Source of the DNA: CAYLVJ01 sp964501525
GTDB lineage: Bacteria > Patescibacteriota > Minisyncoccia > Minisyncoccales > CAYTKG01
Length of the DNA stretch: 9,508 nt
Assembly (NCBI GenBank): GCA_964501525.1
Contig: CAZCSI010000019.1
Coordinates: 1-9,508 of the forward strand
Direction: 5' to 3'
In this document: one piece after another, positions 1 through 5,103 of the stretch
How the letters are laid out: the number at the start of each line of letters is the position of its first letter
Position numbering within the stretch: position 1 is the stretch's first letter
Program-made: the position numbers and the translations under genes
Notes under the pieces: model-generated
Told to the model about the DNA's origin: nothing
Database searches by the model: none
Seen by the model: only the letters and a program-made list of their open reading frames with translations

Positions 1-340
1 CTAATCGTCCGACAAGATACATTTCGGCGCAGAAGACCATCACTGCGCCTGTCAACGCTCCGCCTGTGTCTGCGGTCACGTATCCCAGCCACCCTCCTGC
101 AATGATGGCGGCTGCGATCGTGAACCAAAACAGGACCCTTAGAATCTTCATTCTAAAGGTTATGACGGACCATGTCAGGCCGGCCAACCCGACCAGAGCC
201 AGAGGAATCCATATCCGGCTTGGGATATGAACTGCAATGGATTCTGCCGGTGCAGGCTCGGGTAAAACCCCGAGCAGAGCCAGCCCGGCTGTAGCACAGG
301 TAACAGCAACTATCAGAACTATTGGGTGCAGTTTTCTCAT
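1..340 (-). CDS. Small polytopic membrane protein, partial (runs off left edge)
   Basis: The ATG at 340-338 follows a perfect AAGGAGG (346-352) by 5 nt, which fixes the start. The frame is open for 113 codons to the window edge, so the C-terminus is missing. The protein is strongly hydrophobic: a signal-anchor-like helix at about residues 4-25 (LHPIVLIVAVTCATAGLALL), a Pro/Ala-rich loop (PEPAPAES), then likely membrane helices near 43-59, 66-82 and 92-110, separated by a short basic loop (FRMKILR) and a Gly-rich turn. I do not recognise a family and see no catalytic motif. The size and helix pattern would fit a holin-like or other small accessory membrane protein, but that is only a shape argument. 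It lies downstream of the 593-414 gene on the same strand and may be cotranscribed with it. Confidence 0.75.
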   Translation of the reverse strand, partial: MRKLHPIVLIVAVTCATAGLALLGVLPEPAPAESIAVHIPSRIWIPLALVGLAGLTWSVITFRMKILRVLFWFTIAAAIIAGGWLGYVTADTGGALTGAVMVFCAEMYLVGRL

Positions 341-345
341 TACAA

Positions 346-352
346 CCTCCTT
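346..352 (-). promoter_or_regulatory. Shine-Dalgarno of the 340-1 gene
   Basis: A perfect AAGGAGG on the minus strand ends 5 nt before the ATG at 340. It supports a gene that is open at the window edge and would otherwise be easy to miss. Confidence 0.85.
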
Positions 353-361
353 GGATGTAGG

Positions 362-385
362 AGCCCTGCAGGTTGCTGCAGGGCT
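362..385. repeat. Perfect 9-bp inverted repeat between two minus-strand genes
   Basis: AGCCCTGCA (362-370) pairs perfectly with TGCAGGGCT (377-385) around a 6-nt loop. On the minus strand the hairpin sits 9 nt upstream of the Shine-Dalgarno of the 340-1 gene. Neither strand has a T-run next to it, so it is not a standard terminator. It could be an mRNA-stabilising, processing or attenuating hairpin, or a protein-binding dyad. Confidence 0.6.
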
Positions 386-395
386 ATAAGAACGG

Positions 396-413
396 AAGAG
401 GCGGTGGCCTCTT
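396..413 (-). terminator. Hairpin abutting the stop of the 593-414 gene; probable weak terminator
   Basis: AAGAGGC (396-402) and GCCTCTT (407-413) form a 7-bp stem with a 4-nt loop, starting directly after the TAA at 416-414 of the minus-strand gene. On the minus strand the stem is followed by CCGTTCTTAT, a poor U-tract. On the plus strand it is followed by TTT, but no plus-strand gene ends here. It may act as a leaky terminator that lowers transcription of the 340-1 gene relative to the upstream gene. Confidence 0.45.
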
Positions 414-593
414 TTACTCGAGATAGAGGATGAGGGTGCCTTCCTCTTCCTCTTCCTGAGAGATTACGTACCCTTGTCCCTTGGCCCACTCACGGGCCAG
501 GTCCTCGTTCGATACTTCGTCATCAGAGAGCTTCCACCCAATGATGACAGCGGTGAGAACGAGTATCGCGATAAGAAGAATCGTCGTTTCCAT
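414..593 (-). CDS. Small single-pass membrane protein with acidic C-terminus, 59 aa
   Basis: The start is placed at the ATG at 593-591 because a perfect AAGGAGG lies 5 nt upstream (599-605). A longer in-frame ATG at 683 has no such site, and that reading would cover the predicted promoter. The product begins METTILLIAILVLTAVIIGW, one hydrophobic helix at residues 4-20, followed by a polar tail with SDDEVSNEDLAREW and a run of five Glu at 47-51, ending LILYLE. This predicts an N-terminal membrane anchor with a short, very acidic soluble tail. No family is recognised. Its ribosome binding site has the same sequence and spacing as that of the next gene, which suggests a two-gene unit of small membrane proteins. 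Confidence 0.75.
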   Translation of the reverse strand: METTILLIAILVLTAVIIGWKLSDDEVSNEDLAREWAKGQGYVISQEEEEEGTLILYLE

Positions 594-598
594 TGTTT

Positions 599-605
599 CC
601 TCCTT
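599..605 (-). promoter_or_regulatory. Shine-Dalgarno that sets the start of the 59-aa gene
   Basis: AAGGAGG on the minus strand ends 5 nt before the ATG at 593. It decides for the 59-codon reading over the 89-codon reading that would begin at 683. Confidence 0.85.
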
Positions 606-638
606 GCGTGTCAACAGCGATATCGATTCAGTGTCTTT

Positions 639-667
639 ATTAAACCAAAAAGCAATGGACTTGTCAA
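639..667 (-). promoter_or_regulatory. Predicted sigma-70 type promoter for the small membrane-protein genes
   Basis: On the minus strand a perfect -35 TTGACA (667-662) is separated by exactly 17 bp from a -10 TTTAAT (644-639). Transcription would start near 632, giving a leader of about 40 nt before the ATG at 593. This is the best consensus promoter in the window. Confidence 0.6.
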
Positions 668-822
668 TATTCAATCTATACATAAACCGTGCAACAAAAG
701 AACCTCTTGCTAACGCTCAAGAACCTTGAATGTTTTCCTCACTTGGGTTCGGAAAGCTATTAATCAGGTATGCACAGGCTTATACCCAAAAGATTATCGT
801 TTACACGTTATGTGCCGGGAGA
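668..822. other. Intergenic stretch without recognised features
   Basis: This is the unexplained core of the 302-bp space between divergent genes (594-895). I see only a 5-bp dyad (TCAAG-AAC-CTTGA near 719-731) and no conserved RNA, coding frame with a ribosome binding site, or long repeat. Confidence 0.5.
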
Positions 823-851
823 TTGACGAAAAGTAGAATGTGTGGTATTTA
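823..851 (+). promoter_or_regulatory. Tentative promoter for the pentapeptide-repeat gene
   Basis: TTGACG (823-828) lies 17 bp before TATTTA (846-851). The -35 is good and the -10 is weak. A second -10-like sequence, TTTAAT at 852-857, is nearby but would have a 23-bp spacer. The assignment is tentative. Confidence 0.3.
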
Positions 852-895
852 TTTAATATGGTAATCCGATTGGTTTTAGAGAAAGGAGATGAAAG

Positions 896-1279
896 ATGAG
901 ACTGACAGGAGAAGGGTGGGCTGAACTCCTTGAAAAAGGCGTCGCCCGCTTTAACAGATATCGAGAGGTACACCTTGAGATTCCCTGCTTTCAGGGAGTG
1001 GACCTCAAGAAAGCAAACCTCGAGGGTGTAGACCTTCGATGGGCAAAGCTTCAAGGGGCGGATCTTCGGCAGGCAAATCTTCGATGGGCAAAACTTCAGG
1101 GGGCGGATCTTCGGCAGGCAAATTTGCAGGGGGCGAACCTTCGGGAAACAGATCTACGGTGGGCAGACCTTCGGCAAGCAAAGCTTCAGACAGCAGACCT
1201 TCGAGAAGCAGACCTTCGAGGGGCAGACCTTCGGGAAGCTAATCTCGAGCGTGTAAGTTTTTGGGAAACAGATCTCTAA
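896..1279 (+). CDS. Pentapeptide-repeat protein, 127 aa
   Basis: The ATG at 896 follows AAAGGAG (882-888) by 7 nt. After a short N-terminal segment (residues 1-33, RLTGEGWAELLEKGVARFNRY), residues 34-127 are about 18 tandem pentapeptides of the A(D/N)LxX type: VDLKK, ANLEG, VDLRW, AKLQG, ADLRQ and so on, ending SFWETDL. This family folds into a right-handed quadrilateral beta-helix with the central Leu/Phe pointing inward. Some members bind DNA gyrase by mimicking DNA (Qnr, MfpA), but most have no known role, and with only 4-5 coils I would not assign one. There is no signal peptide or membrane helix, so the protein is probably cytosolic. The repeat array is strikingly uniform in DNA as well, with a recent 45-bp duplication. 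The gene stands alone, ending in its own terminator. Confidence 0.9.
   Translation: MRLTGEGWAELLEKGVARFNRYREVHLEIPCFQGVDLKKANLEGVDLRWAKLQGADLRQANLRWAKLQGADLRQANLQGANLRETDLRWADLRQAKLQTADLREADLRGADLREANLERVSFWETDL
1034..1123 (+). repeat. 45-bp tandem duplication inside the pentapeptide-repeat gene
   Basis: Bases 1034-1078 and 1079-1123 are two adjacent 45-bp copies differing at only 2 positions, both silent. Each encodes LRWAKLQGADLRQAN, three pentapeptides. The near identity points to a recent in-frame duplication that lengthens the beta-helix. Confidence 0.9.
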
Positions 1280-1292
1280 CAAGATCACAGGT

Positions 1293-1324
1293 GGGCCTCT
1301 TCTTAGAAAAGAAGGGGCCTTTTT
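1293..1324 (+). terminator. Strong intrinsic terminator of the pentapeptide-repeat gene
   Basis: A 12-bp stem (1293-1304 with 1309-1320, including two G-T wobble pairs) with an AGAA loop is followed by a run of five T (1320-1324). It begins 13 nt after the stop codon. Confidence 0.9.
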
Positions 1325-1490
1325 ATTGTCAAAACCTATCTCCGGAAAATATTGATATGGTAATGGGTAAACTGGGCAGACTGTTGTACAGGGCAAGTTA
1401 TCAATAGAATACTTGAGAAAGATTGACCCTGCTCATTGATTTTTCAATCAGCTTATGTTACAAATAATGGTTGATTTTCAAGCTTTTTTA
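1325..1490. other. AT-rich intergenic region upstream of the Clp operator array
   Basis: No coding frame with a ribosome binding site is seen. The region holds a hairpin with one mismatch at 1431-1452 (GCT-C-ATTGA with TCAAT-C-AGC, TTTT loop). It also holds a degenerate relative of the downstream repeat: TTATGTTACAAATAA at 1453-1467, against TTATGTTAAAAATAA at 1488-1502. It may be an older, diverged part of the same binding array. Confidence 0.4.
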
Positions 1491-1569
1491 TGTTAAAAAT
1501 AAGACACATTCGTGTCAAAAATAAGACACATTCGTGTCAAAAATAAGACACATTCGTGTCAAAAATAAG
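1491..1569 (+). repeat. Three exact 22-bp tandem repeats with internal dyads; candidate operator array of the Clp operon
   Basis: Three identical 22-bp units (1495-1516, 1517-1538, 1539-1560) are followed by a 9-bp partial fourth (1561-1569). Each unit joins an A-tract (AAAAATAA) to the dyad GACACATTCGTGTC, giving dyads at 1503-1516, 1525-1538 and 1547-1560. Read with another phase, GTGTC-N8-GACAC also forms a dyad. The 22-bp period is close to two helical turns, so all sites face the same side of the DNA and the A-tracts may bend it. The motif matches neither CIRCE (TTAGCACTC-N9-GAGTGCTAA) nor the CtsR heptad, the two classical operators of clp genes. The position 27 bp upstream of the clp start suggests regulator binding. 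A cluster of recombinase or transposase sites is the alternative. Confidence 0.75.
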
Positions 1570-1570
1570 C

Positions 1571-1591
1571 TGTATACACGTTAATATTAAC
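1571..1591 (+). promoter_or_regulatory. Two perfect palindromes overlapping the probable clp promoter
   Basis: TGTATACA (1571-1578) and GTTAATATTAAC (1580-1591) are both perfect palindromes. The second contains TAATAT (1582-1587), a good -10 element. Transcription from it would start near 1594, i.e. at the ATG (1596), giving a leaderless mRNA. No TTGACA-like -35 lies at the right distance. Instead the end of the 22-bp repeat array occupies that place, which would fit activator-dependent or repressor-gated transcription. TATACA at 1573-1578 is a second possible -10. Confidence 0.45.
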
Positions 1592-1595
1592 TACA

Positions 1596-4271
1596 ATGCA
1601 AGGTGGAAATTTTACATTTAGAGCCCAGTCCGCTCTGAAAAGAGCTCAGAAGCTGTCTCAGACAAGAGGCCAGAAACAGGTGGACGCTCTCCACTTGTTT
1701 TACGCATTGCTGATTCAGAAAGAGAGCCTGGTCCTTACTGTTTTGGGCAGGATGGGGGTGGATATAGACGATTTGAAGCAAAAAGTGGGCCGGGCTTTGG
1801 GCCGGATTCCGGATATAGCTACTCCGGACAATATGGGAAGCTTTTACCTGACCCAGGATATGGCCAGAGTTCTTCAGGGCGCGCAAAAAGAAGCATCTGA
1901 GATGGGCGACCAGTTTATCTCTGTAGAACACTTGTTTTTAGCTCTTCTGAAAACCTCTTCCAAGGTTCAGGAGGTGGTTAAAGCTGTTGCTCAGTCAAAA
2001 GAAGAGGCTGAGCCCATCAATTATGACTCTGCCTTAAAGCAGGTGAAAAAGATCAGGGGCAGCAGAAAGATCACTACGCCTACTCCTGAGACTAAAACTA
2101 ATGTTGTAACCCGTTATACTTTTGACTTGACCGAACAGGCGCGCAAAGGGGAACTGGACCCGGTTATTGGACGGGAAAAGGAAATCAGGCGTTTGATGCA
2201 GGTTTTGTGCAGGAGAAGAAAAAACAACCCCGTGTTTATTGGTGAAGCGGGGGTGGGCAAAACAGCTATTGTGGAGGGGTTGGCTCAGAGGATCACACGC
2301 AATGAAGTCCCGGAGAGCCTCAAAGATAGAAAAATCATTTCTTTGGACCTCGGTTCTCTGATAGCGGGCACCCGTTATCGGGGTGAGTTTGAGAGCAGGG
2401 TCAAGGCTTTGCTGAAAGAGGTTAAGAAAGCGGGTGAATACCTGCTGTTCATTGACGAACTGCATACCATTGTGGGCGCAGGCGCGGCTGAAGGAGCGGT
2501 TGACGCCTCCAACCTTTTAAAACCGGCCTTGGCCCGGGGAGAGCTTCACGCTATTGGCGCCACCACTTTGAAAGAGTATCAAAAATATATTGAAAAAGAC
2601 CCGGCCCTGGAGCGGAGATTCCAGCCCATTTTTGTATCCGAGCCGACTATTAAGCAGACAGTTGATATTTTGCGGGGCCTGAAAGAGAAATATGAACTCC
2701 ATCATGGGGTGGAGATCAACGACGACGCTTTGAAAGAGGCGGCTCATCTCTCGGCCCGTTATATCTCGGACAGGTTTCTGCCCGATAAAGCGGTTGACCT
2801 GATGGATGAAGCAGCTTCTGCGCTTCGTTTGGAGATGGAAAGTATGCCCAAGGAGCTGGAGGAGCTGAGGGGCAGGATTCAGAGGCTGGAGGTGGAGAAA
2901 GAAGCGCTCAAAGGCAAGAAAAACAACTCTAAGAAAAGAAAGGAGGTGGAAAAAGAGCTCTCCAACCTTAAACAAAGGTTTGACGAGCTTAATTCCCAGT
3001 GGAGTGCAGAAAAAGAGATGATTGACAAGATCAAGTCCCTTAAAAAAGAAGTGGAAAAACTCAGCTTTTCCGTGGAACGGGCGGAAAGAGAGGGTGATTT
3101 ACAGAAAGCGGCTGAGATGAAATACGCCCGCATACCGGCTCTTAAAAAAGAGATTAAAGAGGTGGAGCAAAAATTGATTCAGCTTCAAAAAGGTCAGCGC
3201 ATTTTAAGAGAAAGAGTAGAGCCCGAGGATATGGCAGCTGTTGTTTCTCGCTGGACAGGTATTCCTGTTACCCGCCTCTTGGAAGAAGAGGCTAAAAAGC
3301 TGGGAAGAATGGAAGAAAAGCTTCACGAAAGAGTGGTGGGCCAGGACAAAGCTTTGAAAGCGATTGCCAACGCCATCAGGAGAAGCAGAGCCGGTATCTC
3401 GGAGAAGGGCCGGCCCATGGGCGCCTTTATGTTTCTGGGGCCCACCGGTGTGGGAAAAACAGAAACAGCCCGGGCTTTAGCCGAGTTCTTGTTTAATGAT
3501 GAAGACGCCATAGTGCGTATCGATATGTCCGAGTACATGGAGAAGCACGCGGTTTCCAAAATGATGGGCTCCCCTCCGGGATATGTAGGGTATGAAGAGG
3601 GCGGCCAGCTTACGGAGAAGATAAGGAGAAGGCCCTATTCGGTGGTGCTTCTGGATGAGATTGAAAAAGCCCATCCTGAGGTTTACAACATCCTGCTTCA
3701 GATTATGGAGGACGGCCGGTTGACAGACGCCAAGGGCAGGGTGGTGTCGTTTAAAAACACAATCCTTATTATGACCTCCAACGTAGGCTCCGAGTACATC
3801 AGTCAGATGGCGGAGATCGGATTTTTAAGCAAAGAAGAACAGGAGCAGCATGCAGGCACCAAAAGAAAGATCAGGGATGCACTTCAAGAGCAGTTCCGCC
3901 CCGAGTTTTTAAACCGGGTGGATGAGATTATTATTTTCAACGAGTTGAGCAAAAAAGACCTGCGCAAGATTGTAGATATTGAGCTGGAAAGAGTCAAGGA
4001 GCGGCTGGAAGACAAAGAGGTGGAGCTTAAGTTTACCAGAGGAGCCAAGGAGGTGTTGGCTGAGAGAGGTTACGACCCTCAGTTAGGCGCCAGGCCCTTG
4101 AAAAGAATTATCCAAAAGCTGGTTTTAAACCCTCTGGCTATGGGTATCATCAAGGGGGAAATAGGGGAAGGGAGCATTATTACCATCCGCGCCGAGGAAG
4201 GAGAGATAGTCTTGGACAAAAGTAAGGCCAGGACGGTGGTCAGAGAAGAACAATTAGCCGGAGTCAAGTAA
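1596..4271 (+). CDS. clpB: ClpB-family AAA+ unfoldase with a ClpC-like IGF loop, 891 aa
   Basis: This is a Hsp100 hexameric ATPase that threads protein substrates through its pore. It has two Clp_N repeats (residues about 5-55 and 80-130) and an unusually long basic linker (131-175). NBD1 carries Walker A GEAGVGKT (216-223), pore loop GTRYRGEFE (258-266), Walker B LLFIDE (283-288) and Arg-finger region LERRF (338-342). A coiled-coil middle domain of about 130 residues (410-540) follows. NBD2 has Walker A GPTGVGKT (615-622), pore loop GSPPGYVGYEEGG (658-670), Walker B VVLLDE (683-688) and sensor-2 GARP (831-834). All ATPase residues look intact. The middle-domain length and NBD2 sequence are those of the disaggregase ClpB, but 731-765 matches ClpC in length and carries IGF (741-743), so ClpP docking is possible. 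The ATG has no Shine-Dalgarno; an in-frame TAA at 1566-1568 rules out a longer start. The next gene begins 1 nt after the stop. Confidence 0.93.
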   Translation: MQGGNFTFRAQSALKRAQKLSQTRGQKQVDALHLFYALLIQKESLVLTVLGRMGVDIDDLKQKVGRALGRIPDIATPDNMGSFYLTQDMARVLQGAQKEASEMGDQFISVEHLFLALLKTSSKVQEVVKAVAQSKEEAEPINYDSALKQVKKIRGSRKITTPTPETKTNVVTRYTFDLTEQARKGELDPVIGREKEIRRLMQVLCRRRKNNPVFIGEAGVGKTAIVEGLAQRITRNEVPESLKDRKIISLDLGSLIAGTRYRGEFESRVKALLKEVKKAGEYLLFIDELHTIVGAGAAEGAVDASNLLKPALARGELHAIGATTLKEYQKYIEKDPALERRFQPIFVSEPTIKQTVDILRGLKEKYELHHGVEINDDALKEAAHLSARYISDRFLPDKAVDLMDEAASALRLEMESMPKELEELRGRIQRLEVEKEALKGKKNNSKKRKEVEKELSNLKQRFDELNSQWSAEKEMIDKIKSLKKEVEKLSFSVERAEREGDLQKAAEMKYARIPALKKEIKEVEQKLIQLQKGQRILRERVEPEDMAAVVSRWTGIPVTRLLEEEAKKLGRMEEKLHERVVGQDKALKAIANAIRRSRAGISEKGRPMGAFMFLGPTGVGKTETARALAEFLFNDEDAIVRIDMSEYMEKHAVSKMMGSPPGYVGYEEGGQLTEKIRRRPYSVVLLDEIEKAHPEVYNILLQIMEDGRLTDAKGRVVSFKNTILIMTSNVGSEYISQMAEIGFLSKEEQEQHAGTKRKIRDALQEQFRPEFLNRVDEIIIFNELSKKDLRKIVDIELERVKERLEDKEVELKFTRGAKEVLAERGYDPQLGARPLKRIIQKLVLNPLAMGIIKGEIGEGSIITIRAEEGEIVLDKSKARTVVREEQLAGVK

Positions 4272-4272
4272 T

Positions 4273-4992
4273 ATGAAATTGATTAAAAGTCTTGTAAAAA
4301 GTTTAGGCTTTATTCTCCTGGGTATTTTAGGCGGAATGTTGTGGCAGACAATTGTTATCCCCTATCTTGCTGAACAGCCCCAAACCAGAGATCTTTGGTT
4401 TGTAAGAAACTACAGGGAAAGACAGGTTATTCTTTATCCCAAACAGGAAACCATTATCAGAGAAAACGAGGCTGTTACAGAAGCGATAAAAAAAGTAGAA
4501 CCGAGTGTGGCCTCGATTAAGAGCGGTTCCGTAGAAGGCTCCGGTTTAGTTTATACCACGGACGGCCTGATAGTTACTTTCTCAGAGCTGGTGCCGGCCA
4601 GCGGGAACTTTTCCGTTTGGGCGGGAGGCAGAAGATTAAATGTGTCCGTAGAAAAAAGAGACACTGAGCAGGGGCTGGTGCTTTTAAAGGCAGAAGGTAA
4701 TGGGTTTGCCACAGTGCCTTTTGCGCCTGTGGACAGGATTGAAAAGGGAGAAAGAGTTTTTATGGTGGGAACCCGATTTTCCAATAATCTTCCTTTTAAA
4801 ATAGTCAATGAGGGCATAGTGAAAGAGGTGCGGGAGGATTTTATCTACACCAATATTACGGAAGAACCTTATATGCAGGGCAGTATTTTGTTTGATATCC
4901 GGGGCCGGGTGCTGGGTATGAACCGCATCGGTCTGGATGGAGAGGTATTAACCCTGCCCATCAACGTTATCGAACAATTCATCTCCTTCTAA
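4273..4992 (+). CDS. Membrane-anchored HtrA/trypsin-fold protein lacking the catalytic triad, 239 aa
   Basis: The ATG follows the clp stop by 1 nt (TAATATG) with only a weak GGAG (4259-4262), so translation is probably coupled. Residues 8-32 form one membrane helix after a basic start (MKLIKSLVKS), which predicts an inner-membrane anchor with an outside domain. Residues 74-239 align by eye with the HtrA/DegP protease core: EPSVASI, the GSGLVYTTDGLIVT strand, GLVLLK, KGERVFMVGT and IYTNITEEPYMQGSILFD in place of the catalytic-serine segment. At the three catalytic positions the usual residues are replaced: His by Glu105 in TFSELV, Asp by Gly134 in GLVLLK, and Ser by Gln202 in MQGSILF. The protein should therefore be a pseudoprotease. 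No PDZ domain follows; the protein ends just after the protease fold. Binding of misfolded exported proteins or a scaffolding role are plausible but unproven. Confidence 0.85.
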   Translation: MKLIKSLVKSLGFILLGILGGMLWQTIVIPYLAEQPQTRDLWFVRNYRERQVILYPKQETIIRENEAVTEAIKKVEPSVASIKSGSVEGSGLVYTTDGLIVTFSELVPASGNFSVWAGGRRLNVSVEKRDTEQGLVLLKAEGNGFATVPFAPVDRIEKGERVFMVGTRFSNNLPFKIVNEGIVKEVREDFIYTNITEEPYMQGSILFDIRGRVLGMNRIGLDGEVLTLPINVIEQFISF

Positions 4993-4998
4993 CCTTTT

Positions 4999-5025
4999 TG
5001 TGCAATACCAGGTATTGCACATTTT
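4999..5025 (+). terminator. Intrinsic terminator of the Clp operon
   Basis: A perfect 10-bp stem, TGTGCAATAC (4999-5008) with GTATTGCACA (5012-5021), has a CAG loop and is followed by TTTT (5022-5025), 6 nt after the stop codon. There is no U-tract on the other strand, so it acts on the plus strand. Confidence 0.88.
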
Positions 5026-5076
5026 ATTTAGGTTCAAAATTGAAAGTTGCTTGTGGAAAAACTGTGAAAAACTCAT

Positions 5077-5103
5077 CTGACCGATTTACGGTCAGGTTTT
5101 TTT
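5077..5103. terminator. Probable bidirectional terminator between convergent genes
   Basis: CTGACCG (5077-5083) pairs with CGGTCAG (5089-5095) around a 5-nt loop. On the plus strand the stem is followed by seven T (5097-5103). On the minus strand it lies 6 nt past the stop of the 9076-5102 gene and is followed, after ATGAG, by TTTTT. It can serve as a back-up for the Clp operon and as the terminator of the large secreted-protein gene. Confidence 0.7.

Noticed and set aside
594..683. N-terminal extension of the small membrane protein to the ATG at 683
   Set aside because: The extension would include the AAGGAGG and the predicted -10 and -35, and would put a polar stretch before the membrane helix; the ATG at 593 has an ideal ribosome binding site.
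474..729. Two plus-strand frames opposite the 59-aa gene
   Set aside because: They have no ribosome binding site and no protein-like pattern, and they cover the well-supported minus-strand start, Shine-Dalgarno and promoter.
719..731. Terminator-like dyad TCAAG-AAC-CTTGA
   Set aside because: The stem is only 5 bp with a 3-nt loop, and no gene ends nearby.
1039..1242. Plus-strand Ser/Gly-rich frame and minus-strand frames at 794-1054 and 1154-1396
   Set aside because: They are shadows of the pentapeptide-repeat gene; none has a ribosome binding site, and the repetitive composition follows from the repeats.
1491..1569. CRISPR array
   Set aside because: The repeats are in direct contact with no unique spacers (22-bp period, identical units), and there are no cas genes in the window.
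1491..1569. End of a transposon
   Set aside because: The TGTC...GACA repeats resemble multi-site transposon ends, but there is no transposase, target duplication or matching opposite end in the window; kept only as an alternative.
4273..4992. The HtrA-like gene as a pseudogene
   Set aside because: The frame is intact, coupled to its neighbour, retains the structural glycines and hydrophobic core, and ends at a clean terminator; loss of the triad looks like functional change, not decay.
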